Part shown: in pieces, positions 17,898 to 26,512 of the stretch
Numbering within the stretch: position 1 is the first letter of the stretch
Layout of the letters: the number at the start of each line of letters is the position of its first letter
Source: Psychroserpens ponticola
Lineage (GTDB): Bacteria > Bacteroidota > Bacteroidia > Flavobacteriales > Flavobacteriaceae
Direction of reading: 5' to 3'
Length of the DNA: 64,000 bases
Assembly: GCF_023556315.2 (NCBI RefSeq)
Contig: NZ_CP116221.1
Location: forward strand, 2,739,001-2,803,000
Program-made: the position numbers and the translations under genes
Notes under the pieces: model-generated
Databases searched by the model: none
What the model was told of the DNA's origin: nothing
Seen by the model: only the letters and a program-made list of their open reading frames with translations

Positions 17898-18846
17898 TCA
17901 ACTCTATTTTCCAAATGTTTTGAGTGTATTTACGGCAACCTAACTCCTCTTTCTGTTTCAGCATGCCTTTACTATAACCTAATTCAGAATTATCATTAAC
18001 CGAACCCATCGTAAAATATTGCATACCTTCCTCTTTAAATTTAATAATTAAAGATACAAAAAGCATATCTAGAGCATTTAATTTTTCCCCTTCAATAGAA
18101 GCCATTCCATATTGGGATTTTACAATGTTTCCTTTTTTAAAAATTGTAATACCTGCTAAAATCTCTTCCTCACGATAGATATTATATTGTGTTATCTCGT
18201 CTTCAAATTTACTATGTAAATATTGAATTTCAAGCAAATTATGGACAGGCTTTGAATTGTGTTTTTCGGCTAATCGTTTCAGTAGAATTGTATTCCAAAA
18301 TGCGTTAATTTCTAATTTACCTTCTTTAATTGTTAATTGGTTTCTTTGCAACTTCTTAAATCGTTTGATTTTGCTTTTTGCAATTTTAAAATCTTGATTA
18401 TAATCAATAGCTAAAATAATATTCTCTTTAACAATTGAAGAATGATCCTGTTTATACAAATCATCAATGACTCGCGAGGAATGAAACTGATAAAATTCTG
18501 GCAATGATTTTACAATTACCGATTGAATATTTTTAGTTTTAAAAAAGGCTAATACCAATTCAAAAATCTCTTGTATTTGCGTCGAAGTTAGACGTTCATC
18601 AAAAAACAATCCACCATAAGTTAATCCTTGATGCGAATAAACAATATCATTAGAAATATTAGCTGGAAATATTGCTAGTAATTGTTCACCATCATAGACC
18701 ATTAAAGAGTAATCTTTAAATCTATCCTTATGATAGTCCATAAAATCTCTTTGAAACAAAAATGTAGCATTTTTAGAATGTGTTACAAATTCATCCCATT
18801 GTTTTTTAAAATCTGAATGATATACTTTTACTGAATATTTGTACAA
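17890..18846 (-). CDS. FemAB/GNAT-fold acyltransferase
   Basis: A 318-residue protein that reads like a FemAB-type GNAT domain: [25 protein letters not shown] at residues 29-53, then [25 protein letters not shown] and [24 protein letters not shown], which resemble the acyl-binding core. A plausible role is N-acylation of the amino sugar made by FdtA/FdtB. The only available start is TTG 18846, and the TTG is itself the end of a TAGCTTTG box, so the true start or promoter needs care. It is the first gene of a leftward operon running through fdtB, both flippases and the hexapeptide acyltransferase. Confidence 0.7.
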   Translation of the reverse strand: MYKYSVKVYHSDFKKQWDEFVTHSKNATFLFQRDFMDYHKDRFKDYSLMVYDGEQLLAIFPANISNDIVYSHQGLTYGGLFFDERLTSTQIQEIFELVLAFFKTKNIQSVIVKSLPEFYQFHSSRVIDDLYKQDHSSIVKENIILAIDYNQDFKIAKSKIKRFKKLQRNQLTIKEGKLEINAFWNTILLKRLAEKHNSKPVHNLLEIQYLHSKFEDEITQYNIYREEEILAGITIFKKGNIVKSQYGMASIEGEKLNALDMLFVSLIIKFKEEGMQYFTMGSVNDNSELGYSKGMLKQKEELGCRKYTQNIWKIELND

Positions 18847-18918
18847 AGCTAGAATTGTATATTTAGAAAAACGGCCACTTTTAAAACGTACAAATTACAA
18901 TATTTTTATATGTTAAAG

Positions 18919-18947
18919 TTTGTTTTAGATTCAATTATTTATATTTG
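18919..18947 (+). promoter_or_regulatory. Bacteroidota-type promoter for the GT-C/GT2 pair
   Basis: TTTG (18919-18922), 17 bases, then TATATTTG (18940-18947) is a full-consensus -33/-7 pair. Transcription would begin near 18954, about 14 bases before the TTG start codon at 18968, and this supports that unusual start. Confidence 0.65.
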
Positions 18948-18967
18948 GGTCACTCAAAAATTAGCTT

Positions 18968-20275
18968 TTGAATCTAAAACAACTATTTAAAGAGAATAGA
19001 CTATTATTAGTCCTATATAGCGTTATTTTCTTTTACCTAATATATCAAGAGGCAATATATTCTCCAGATACATATGGTTATGCAAAAGCAATTCCATATA
19101 GACACTTAGGCTATGTAATTTTTGTAAAGACATTTTTATTTGTTTTTGCAGATTACTTTGACATTGCTGTAAAAATCTTTCAATCTATTTTTTGTTTGGT
19201 AAGTATTCACTTTTTTTTCAAGACATTCGTAGCATTACTAAAGCCAAATCTTCTTATAAAATGTATTGTTTTGGGTTTATTATTTTTTCCATTATTTGAA
19301 CCTTTAAATGTCGTTAATAATGTTTGCCCTGAAGGCATTAGTTATTCGTTATATCTCATATTTGTCACTTTAAACTTGGAATTTTTATTTAATAACAATT
19401 CTAGAGTACTCAAATACATCGTTTTGTGTTTTTTGGCGCTTGTATTTACGAGAGGTCAATTTATCTTTACAGGATTAATTTTCTCTGCTGTTTACATCGC
19501 TAAACACAGAAATCATCTATTCAAAATAAATATAGTATCAAAATTATTAATATTAGTTCTGATGCCAATATTGGTCGTTTTAGGTGAAATGACCTACCAT
19601 AAGTTGAAAGACGGTATTTTTATGACAACTCCATTTGGCTTTGTTAATATGTCATCTGCAGCATATTACGTATCTAATATTGAAGATGCGCAATATATTC
19701 CTAATGAAGATTATAGAGCTATTTTTGTGGAAAGCTACAACGAATTGAAAAGAAAAAAGTTACTATTATCATCACAACCAAATTCATCATACAAAGATTA
19801 CTATACTTTTTTTCATGATCATATTCCAGAAATTTGTAATCACACGACCTTTATCACAGCTCAAAATTATTTTTTAGAGAAGGATCCAATTGATATAAAT
19901 AAGCCAAATCCAGCAATTGCAAGATCATTTTATAATGCAGAAAAAGCCAATAAAGGTATTACTTTAGCATTAATAAAGCATAATTTCAAGTCGTGGTTTC
20001 AGTTATATCTAGCCAATATAACTCATAGCTTTTACTCTATTTTTTTACTAGTCATAATAATTATAGCTTTCATTTTTAGCCTAATTAAAATGTGCTCTAA
20101 ATTTCATAAATGGTATGCGCTTTTATTTATCTGCACAGCTTTGAGTTTATCTAATGCTGTTTTAATAGCTATTGCTAGTCATTCAATAATGAGATATACA
20201 TTTTATAATTATACCTTTATCTTTTTAACATTACTTCTACTATTCAAAATTATAAGACATGGAATCAAAGATTGA
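18968..20275 (+). CDS. Polytopic membrane protein, GT-C glycosyltransferase-like
   Basis: A 435-residue protein with about 10 hydrophobic segments. The first loop reads YSPDTYGYAKAIPYRHLGY, resembling the acidic catalytic loop (P-D-S/T-x-x-Y) of polyprenyl-phosphate-sugar-dependent GT-C enzymes. The segment LALVFTRGQFIF after the fifth helix also fits that fold. A soluble loop spans roughly residues 225-340. The start is TTG; an in-frame TAG lies two codons upstream and no ATG exists for 200 residues. Its end overlaps by 17 bp the next gene, a polyprenyl-P-sugar synthase-like enzyme that could supply its donor. A Wzy-type polymerase is the alternative. Confidence 0.6.
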   Translation: MNLKQLFKENRLLLVLYSVIFFYLIYQEAIYSPDTYGYAKAIPYRHLGYVIFVKTFLFVFADYFDIAVKIFQSIFCLVSIHFFFKTFVALLKPNLLIKCIVLGLLFFPLFEPLNVVNNVCPEGISYSLYLIFVTLNLEFLFNNNSRVLKYIVLCFLALVFTRGQFIFTGLIFSAVYIAKHRNHLFKINIVSKLLILVLMPILVVLGEMTYHKLKDGIFMTTPFGFVNMSSAAYYVSNIEDAQYIPNEDYRAIFVESYNELKRKKLLLSSQPNSSYKDYYTFFHDHIPEICNHTTFITAQNYFLEKDPIDINKPNPAIARSFYNAEKANKGITLALIKHNFKSWFQLYLANITHSFYSIFLLVIIIIAFIFSLIKMCSKFHKWYALLFICTALSLSNAVLIAIASHSIMRYTFYNYTFIFLTLLLLFKIIRHGIKD

Positions 20276-21422
20276 GCTTTCTATTGTAATGCCATGTTTA
20301 AATGAAGCAGAAACGTTAGCTATTTGCATCACTAAAGCACAACAGTTTTTAGATTCAAATAACGTTAAAGGAGAAATCATAATTGCTGATAATGGCAGTA
20401 CTGATGGCTCTCAACTTATTGCTAACAATCTAAATGCCAGAATTGTGAATGTAGCATCAAAGGGTTATGGACACGCATTACGTGGAGGTATTGAAGCTGC
20501 ATTTGGCACCTACATCATTATGGCTGATGCCGATGACAGTTATGATTTTAGCCATCTTATGCCTTTTTTAAAAGAGCTTAGAAATGGTAATGAATTGGTA
20601 ATGGGTAATCGGTTTAAAGGTGGAATTGAAAAAAATGCGATGCCATTTTTACATAAATATCTAGGCAATCCAGTGCTTTCCTTTGTTGGACGCTTATTTT
20701 TTAAAATCAAAATTGGCGATTTTCACTGTGGATTAAGAGGGTTTTCTAAAGCAGCGTATTCAAAATTAGGTTTGAAAACGACTGGAATGGAATTCGCATC
20801 AGAAATGATTGTCAAGGCAAAATTGAATGATTTATCTATTACTGAAGTTCCAACAAAATTATCTAAAGACGGAAGAACAAGACCTCCGCATTTAAACACC
20901 TGGAATGACGGTTGGAGGCATTTAAGATTTTTGCTGCTTTATAGTCCAAAGTGGCTGTTTCTTTATCCAAGTCTAATTATGCTTATTGTTGGGATAATAA
21001 CATCAATATTTCTTATTATAAAACCAATTATTTTTGAAAACATCACCTTTGATGTACACACCCTTTTGTATACTTCGAGTTTGACATTAATCGGATTTCA
21101 ATTTTTTGTGTTTTATGCATTAACCAAGATTTATGCCGTTGAAAACGGATTACTTCCGAAGAGTAGTAGATATAACAATTTGTTTAAATATTTGAATTTA
21201 GAAAAAGGATTAATTTCTGGTGCAGCTTTACTTTTAATTGGTGTAATTTTAAGTATAAAAGGATTGTTTTTTTGGGAATCTGTAAGTTTTGGATCGTTGC
21301 AAAACACATCAAGTACTTTAAGAATCGTAATTCCTGCAGTATTTACAATATTGCTTGGCATCCAAATTATTTTATTTAGCCTGTTTTTTAGTATTCTAAG
21401 TTTAAAGCGTCAAGCTGAATAA
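20259..21422 (+). CDS. GT2 family polyprenyl-phosphate sugar synthase-like glycosyltransferase
   Basis: A 387-residue protein with an N-terminal GT-A domain of the DPM1 type: LSIVMPCLNEAETL, IIIADNGSTDGS, ASKGYGHALRGGIEA, and IIMADADDSYDF with the catalytic Asp cluster. These motifs match dolichyl/undecaprenyl-phosphate mannose or glucose synthases. The C-terminal 150 residues contain about four membrane helices. It probably charges a polyprenyl phosphate with one sugar, which the overlapping GT-C-like protein could transfer outside the membrane. Coupling by a 17-bp overlap supports the pairing. Sugar identity is unknown. Confidence 0.83.
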   Translation: MESKIELSIVMPCLNEAETLAICITKAQQFLDSNNVKGEIIIADNGSTDGSQLIANNLNARIVNVASKGYGHALRGGIEAAFGTYIIMADADDSYDFSHLMPFLKELRNGNELVMGNRFKGGIEKNAMPFLHKYLGNPVLSFVGRLFFKIKIGDFHCGLRGFSKAAYSKLGLKTTGMEFASEMIVKAKLNDLSITEVPTKLSKDGRTRPPHLNTWNDGWRHLRFLLLYSPKWLFLYPSLIMLIVGIITSIFLIIKPIIFENITFDVHTLLYTSSLTLIGFQFFVFYALTKIYAVENGLLPKSSRYNNLFKYLNLEKGLISGAALLLIGVILSIKGLFFWESVSFGSLQNTSSTLRIVIPAVFTILLGIQIILFSLFFSILSLKRQAE

Positions 21423-21424
21423 TA

Positions 21425-21979
21425 TCATGCAATTTTTTCAAAAACGAATAAATTATTGAGTCCCAGTTGAAACCGTTTATGTTTTAACAAGCTATACTTT
21501 TTCTTATCAAATAATGAAAATACTTCGCTAGTTTTAAATCCGTAGTGTTCATCTAACGACATCCCATCAACCAAATTTAATTTTTTCAAAACCCATAATA
21601 TCTGATCTACAAATGGTGAAGGCACAGTAATAATAATTCGACCTAAAGGATTCAAAAACTCGAAAAATTCTGAATTAAGCAATTGTTGTTGTTCTCTAGG
21701 AATGTGTTCTAAAACGGCAAGCATAACAATGCAATCAAAAGAAGTATTTGTTGGAACATCATTAGGGAAACTGCCAGATACCAGAAGGTGCTCACCTTTA
21801 GATTTCGTCTCTTCTAACAATGGATCTAAACCAATACTAGGCTGTATGTTTTTTTGCTTTAACACCTCAAATAGATAACCATCAAAACATCCTATATCTA
21901 ATATTTTATCATTAGGTCTAACAAACTGATTTGCTTCTTTAATTCTCCAATTTCGTAAAAGTTTGTCAAGGTATTTCAT
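21425..21979 (-). CDS. Class I SAM-dependent methyltransferase
   Basis: A 184-residue single-domain methyltransferase. Motif I is ILDIGCFDGYLFEVL (about residues 27-41), followed by the acidic strand-2 region SIGLDPLLEE and the post-II segment FDCIVMLAVLEHIP. The RIIITVPSPFVD strand is also typical. It probably methylates a sugar or a lipid intermediate of the surface polysaccharide. It ends 3 bp from the convergent GT2 stop and lies 50 bp downstream of the triple phosphatase-fold cassette, so it may be the last gene of that leftward operon. Confidence 0.82.
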   Translation of the reverse strand: MKYLDKLLRNWRIKEANQFVRPNDKILDIGCFDGYLFEVLKQKNIQPSIGLDPLLEETKSKGEHLLVSGSFPNDVPTNTSFDCIVMLAVLEHIPREQQQLLNSEFFEFLNPLGRIIITVPSPFVDQILWVLKKLNLVDGMSLDEHYGFKTSEVFSLFDKKKYSLLKHKRFQLGLNNLFVFEKIA

Positions 21980-22029
21980 TAGTGTTTTGTTTCTGCTTTT
22001 TTGAAAGTTTAATTGATTAGTTAGAAATG

Positions 22030-23529
22030 TTATTCCACTTTTTCAAAAACAATAGTTCCTTTATCATCTATAGACTTGAATACACCAGGTGTTTCCTGTT
22101 CAATAATTAAATAACTACTATCATCTTGCAAATGACTTAAATAAGATTTATCATCGCTTAAATAGGAAAATAAAACTCTAAAAAGATTTACTGAAGATGC
22201 TAACTCATTGGTATAATCTGGCACTTTATTTTCAGGCCATTTTATAGCTAAAGCAGAACCGAAAATAGCATATAACAAATCTCTATCTTGAGTCTTAGTT
22301 TTAGATTGCAATTGATAATCAAAACCAACATAACCACCATGATCTGCTACAATCACAATTAAGCCATTTGGATCTTTGTCATTAATTAAAGTTACTACAT
22401 CTGTCAACCACACATTAGCATTTTCTAAACGTTGCAGGTATAAATTACGTTCCTCGTCCTTTCCCTTAGAACTCGATTTATTATTATTCACATGCCAAGG
22501 CATAATTTTCTCTATAAAAAAGAAATTATTATTTTTTGTATTGTTATTCAAGAGTAACTTTAGATCAGATTTAATACTCTTATTCATATCAAAACCATCT
22601 GAAAAATAGGACACTTCTTCAGGTTGAATATTACTATAATCATAAGCCAAATTTGATTTCCCCAAAACAAAATAAGGCTCTTGAAGAAGCAAATGAGTTT
22701 TATAATTATTATTTTTAAAAATTGATAAAACAGGGTTTTTTTCAACAATCACTTTCCCAAAACCGTAGACTTCATTCTTTTGGCTCGTTTTGGCATTGTA
22801 AAAGTGATGTTTCATTGCAAACAATGAAGCATTAGAGTACAATGTTGATTCATAATTACTCCTAAAATCGCCATACAAACTAAAACCTTGATGTATTAAA
22901 AATGAATTAAAAGCTGAATTATCATAATCATAGTTCCCTTTGCTAATCTCGTTAAAACTTGCATAACCATCAGGTTGAATAATATAAATATTCGGGTTTT
23001 TATTAAAGACCGCAGACGCAATGTCATCGGGTTGCTCTAACCATTTATAAGAGATCGTTATTAAGCCAATTGACTTTGACAACAGTGCACCAAATGATAA
23101 AAATGCCAATATAAATTGTACTACAATAACCTTTTTAAAATGCTTTCTTATAAATATCGCAATGATAACAGAAACAATAAGACCAAGTAATAGTATTTTT
23201 TTCTTGAAACCAATTGCATTCACCAAAATAAACAAAGCAAAAAGAGTGCAATTAATTATTGGAAACAAAAATTGTTTAAATGAATCTGGAAGCCAAGACT
23301 GACGTTTTACAACATGACCAATTAACAAACAAACACTTGGTACAATCATGAAAAATCCAACAAAAAAAAGTAAATATTCAATAGAGCTTACGATATAAAA
23401 ATGAGTATTCAAATAGTAAAGCAAAGGGTACAATCCAGTAGAAATTATAGTGATTATAAGAAATTCCTTATCACTATTTATAAATAAATAAAACGATTTT
23501 CTTAATTTATTAATCATCTTTAAAATCAT
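22030..23529 (-). CDS. Membrane-anchored alkaline-phosphatase-fold enzyme (copy 1)
   Basis: A 499-residue protein with five membrane helices (about 23-40, 50-70, 88-105, 110-128, 133-155) and an extracytoplasmic catalytic domain. The domain has YIIQPDGYASF (metal Asp186), a Ser/Thr-rich nucleophile candidate at YESTLYSNAS (226-235), and VADHGGYVGF with the Asp-His metal pair. This is the alkaline phosphatase/sulfatase fold. The helix bundle plus domain recalls phosphoethanolamine or phosphoglycerol transferases, and transferring a phospho-substituent to the polysaccharide is the best guess. It is the first of three tandem paralogues; the MILKMINKLRKSF start aligns in length with copy 2. Confidence 0.75.
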   Translation of the reverse strand: MILKMINKLRKSFYLFINSDKEFLIITIISTGLYPLLYYLNTHFYIVSSIEYLLFFVGFFMIVPSVCLLIGHVVKRQSWLPDSFKQFLFPIINCTLFALFILVNAIGFKKKILLLGLIVSVIIAIFIRKHFKKVIVVQFILAFLSFGALLSKSIGLITISYKWLEQPDDIASAVFNKNPNIYIIQPDGYASFNEISKGNYDYDNSAFNSFLIHQGFSLYGDFRSNYESTLYSNASLFAMKHHFYNAKTSQKNEVYGFGKVIVEKNPVLSIFKNNNYKTHLLLQEPYFVLGKSNLAYDYSNIQPEEVSYFSDGFDMNKSIKSDLKLLLNNNTKNNNFFFIEKIMPWHVNNNKSSSKGKDEERNLYLQRLENANVWLTDVVTLINDKDPNGLIVIVADHGGYVGFDYQLQSKTKTQDRDLLYAIFGSALAIKWPENKVPDYTNELASSVNLFRVLFSYLSDDKSYLSHLQDDSSYLIIEQETPGVFKSIDDKGTIVFEKVE

Positions 23530-23533
23530 AAAA

Positions 23534-25039
23534 TCAGTCTAATTTATTAAAAATTAGTTCTCCTTTTTCATCTAAAGACTGATAAACACCTAATGGAGCC
23601 CCTTCTCTTATAATCAAATAACTACTATCATCTTGTAAATGATTTAAAAAAGATTCATTTTCTCCTAGATACGAAAATAAAACTCTAAAAAGATTTACTG
23701 AAGATTTTAGCTCATTGGTATAATCTGGAACTTCATTTTCAGGCCATTTTATAGCTAGAGCAGATGAAAACATAGAATTGACAATAGCTTTATCAGTTTG
23801 TTTAACCTGATTTTCTTTCATCGACTTTAAACCAACATATCCACCATGATCGGCTGCAATTATAATAAGCGCATTTTTATCCTGTTTAGTAATGAAGTTA
23901 ATCAATTGAGTTAACCAAACATTAGCACTTGTTAACCTTTCAAGGTAATGTTCTCTCTCTAGCTCTATGCTATTATTAGAATATCCATCATTATTAATTA
24001 TATGGCTAGGCAACATCGATTCAATAAAGAAAAAATTAGAACTTTTTTTATGCTCTAAAACAGCCCTTTTGGTATCTTCTATTAGTGGTTTATTAATTTG
24101 AAAACCTCTTGATATATAGGACATTTCATCAAATGACAAGTTACAATAATCGAAATCAATTTTAGGTCTATTAGCTAAAATATAAGGAATCTGGAGCATT
24201 AAAAAGGATTTATAGTTATTCCTTTTAAAAATATCTAAAGCCGGATTACCACCAACAATTTCATTTCGAGAATTATGCGACGGATTTATACCTAAAGTTC
24301 TATTCCCATAAAAATGATGTTTCATTCCAAACATTGAGCTGTTAGAACTTAATGTAGAAGAGTAATTACTTCTAAAATCATCATAAAACGTGAATCCCTT
24401 TTGCGTTAAAAAATTTTGGAACTTACTATTATCAAATCTATATATATCATTGGTTAGCTCAGAAAAATTCGTATAACCATCAGGTTGAATAATATATACA
24501 TTAGGTCGCTTCTTAAAAACAACATCTTCAATCGCATCGGGTTGTTGCATCCATTCTTTAGAATACATAACATCTCTATATACATCGGGAATCAACTTAG
24601 GAAAAACCAATCCAATTAAAACGAGTTGAAACACCACTACTTTTTTTAGATGTTTCACTAAAAAGAGACCTAAAATAAATCCTAGTACTAGTGCTATTAT
24701 CATTTTAATTGTATCAAATCCATAACTAGTGATCACTATTAAAGTAAAAAAACATGCTAAATTTAAAACAGGTAAAAGATATGACTTACTGCTCTTTAAG
24801 AATTTAATATTTGCAAACAAAAAACTAAAAACATAATATGATGTTATTGGTAATATGATATAGACACATACAAAAAAAAGCAATTGCGTTTTTGAATTTA
24901 TTAAGGCATAATTCTGATCATAATAATAAAGTAATGGATATAATCCAGCAGCAATTAGCGTAACTATAGGATACTCTTTTTTACTATTCATGATAGAAAA
25001 AAAAGTTGATCGAAGTTTACTAAAGAGGCTTATACTCAT
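23534..25039 (-). CDS. Membrane-anchored alkaline-phosphatase-fold enzyme (copy 2)
   Basis: A 501-residue tandem paralogue of its neighbours with the same five N-terminal helices and catalytic motifs: YIIQPDGYTNF, YSSTLSSNSSMFGMKHH and AADHGGYVGL. The C-terminal block KWPENEVPDYTNEL with SSVNLFRVLFSYL is nearly identical to copy 1. At DNA level, 23673-23763 differs from 22166-22256 at only a handful of positions, much less than the rest of the genes, which suggests recent local gene conversion. It starts 3 bp after the stop of copy 3 and ends 4 bp before copy 1, so all three are co-transcribed. Confidence 0.75.
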   Translation of the reverse strand: MSISLFSKLRSTFFSIMNSKKEYPIVTLIAAGLYPLLYYYDQNYALINSKTQLLFFVCVYIILPITSYYVFSFLFANIKFLKSSKSYLLPVLNLACFFTLIVITSYGFDTIKMIIALVLGFILGLFLVKHLKKVVVFQLVLIGLVFPKLIPDVYRDVMYSKEWMQQPDAIEDVVFKKRPNVYIIQPDGYTNFSELTNDIYRFDNSKFQNFLTQKGFTFYDDFRSNYSSTLSSNSSMFGMKHHFYGNRTLGINPSHNSRNEIVGGNPALDIFKRNNYKSFLMLQIPYILANRPKIDFDYCNLSFDEMSYISRGFQINKPLIEDTKRAVLEHKKSSNFFFIESMLPSHIINNDGYSNNSIELEREHYLERLTSANVWLTQLINFITKQDKNALIIIAADHGGYVGLKSMKENQVKQTDKAIVNSMFSSALAIKWPENEVPDYTNELKSSVNLFRVLFSYLGENESFLNHLQDDSSYLIIREGAPLGVYQSLDEKGELIFNKLD

Positions 25040-25042
25040 AAA

Positions 25043-26512
25043 TTATTCAAACTTATTAAACACCAATTCACCTTTATCATTTAAATATTCATACACTCCA
25101 AAAGGAGCACCTTTATCTATTACAATATAGCTTTTATCAGGTTGAAGATGGTTTAAATAATCAGTATTTTTAGATAAATACGACACCAGAATTCTAAAAA
25201 TATTTACCGAAGATTTGATATTCTCATCAAAAACAGGAGCTTTGTTCTCAGGCCATTTTATAGCCAAAATTGAAGAATAAATAGAATTAACCAAGGCTTT
25301 ATCTGTTTGCTTTATAACTAATTCAGCCATTGAATTAAAACCTACATATCCACCATGATCAGCATGAATAACAATAAGTGCATTATCATCTGTTTTTGTT
25401 ATGAAATCTATCATTTCGGTTAACCAATTATTGGCAACATTAAGACGTTCAAGATAATCATTACGCTCCTCTTCCATTTTATCTGAAGGCAGTTGATGAT
25501 ATCTAATATGCTGTGGTGACATCTTTTGAATAAAAAAGAAGTTATTCGTATCCTTGTTTTCTAAAATTGCGGTTTTTAAATCGGTTCTAATATCCTTTTT
25601 ATCTTTATTCGTTTTATGACCAAAAAATGACAATTGATTATTTTCAATATTAGTAAAATCGTAGGATAGCTTCGGTCGATTTGTCAGAAAGTAAGAGCTT
25701 TCACAAATGAGAAACGTTTTATAATTGTTATGTTTTAATATAGATAATACTGGATTATCACTAACAACAACTTTACGTGCATTATGCAATTCAGCAAACA
25801 CATCATTAGGTTTAAAATAATAATGATGCTTCATCGCAAACATGGAAGCATTAGAACTTAATGTAGAATAATAATTACTTCTAAAATCATCATAAAACTT
25901 AAAACCATTCGTTCCTAAAAAGGTTTCAAAATCGCTGTTATCAAAACTATATGGTTGTTCTTTTAAGGCTGAAAAATTAGCATATCCATCAACTTGAATA
26001 AAATAGATATTTGGCTTCTGTTTAAATTCAGCTAACATAATATTATCATCTTGCTCTAACCAAGTATTTGAATAATTAAAATAACCGACAAGCTTAGGCA
26101 CTAAAAAGCATAAAGATAAAAGACCCAATAGATATTGAAATACTATTATTTTCTTCAGAAACTTATAGCCAAAAACACCTAATAGAAATGTAACAACAGC
26201 AATTGCAACTATGTATTTAAACTTTAGGCCTAACAAAACGATGCTTATAAAAATTCCGAACAGCATATAATTTAAAACTGGAATAATGTAGAAGTTGATT
26301 TTTGTTTGCTTTAAAATTATTCTAAAAAACAACATCATAATAACAGGAAGTATCAAAAAAAATGACACTAGAAATACAAGTTGAATCTGAGAATCAGCAA
26401 GCGTTAAGTTAAAACTATAGTAATGTATTAAAGGGAAAAAACCTGCTGCTAAAGCAGAAATAACTGGAAAATCTTTAGTACTATTTATGAACCGGTTAAT
26501 CTTTTCTCTCAT
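25043..26512 (-). CDS. Membrane-anchored alkaline-phosphatase-fold enzyme (copy 3)
   Basis: A 489-residue third paralogue: helical N-terminus, then YFIQVDGYANF, YYSTLSSNASMFAMKHH and HADHGGYVGF. It departs most from the others; the PDG metal motif is VDG, and the block before KWPENKAPVFDENIKSSVN is different. It is therefore probably the oldest branch rather than a fresh copy. Its start overlaps the NoeA-like methyltransferase stop by 17 bp. Retention of all metal and nucleophile positions in all three copies argues that each is functional, perhaps with different acceptors. Confidence 0.75.
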   Translation of the reverse strand: MREKINRFINSTKDFPVISALAAGFFPLIHYYSFNLTLADSQIQLVFLVSFFLILPVIMMLFFRIILKQTKINFYIIPVLNYMLFGIFISIVLLGLKFKYIVAIAVVTFLLGVFGYKFLKKIIVFQYLLGLLSLCFLVPKLVGYFNYSNTWLEQDDNIMLAEFKQKPNIYFIQVDGYANFSALKEQPYSFDNSDFETFLGTNGFKFYDDFRSNYYSTLSSNASMFAMKHHYYFKPNDVFAELHNARKVVVSDNPVLSILKHNNYKTFLICESSYFLTNRPKLSYDFTNIENNQLSFFGHKTNKDKKDIRTDLKTAILENKDTNNFFFIQKMSPQHIRYHQLPSDKMEEERNDYLERLNVANNWLTEMIDFITKTDDNALIVIHADHGGYVGFNSMAELVIKQTDKALVNSIYSSILAIKWPENKAPVFDENIKSSVNIFRILVSYLSKNTDYLNHLQPDKSYIVIDKGAPFGVYEYLNDKGELVFNKFE

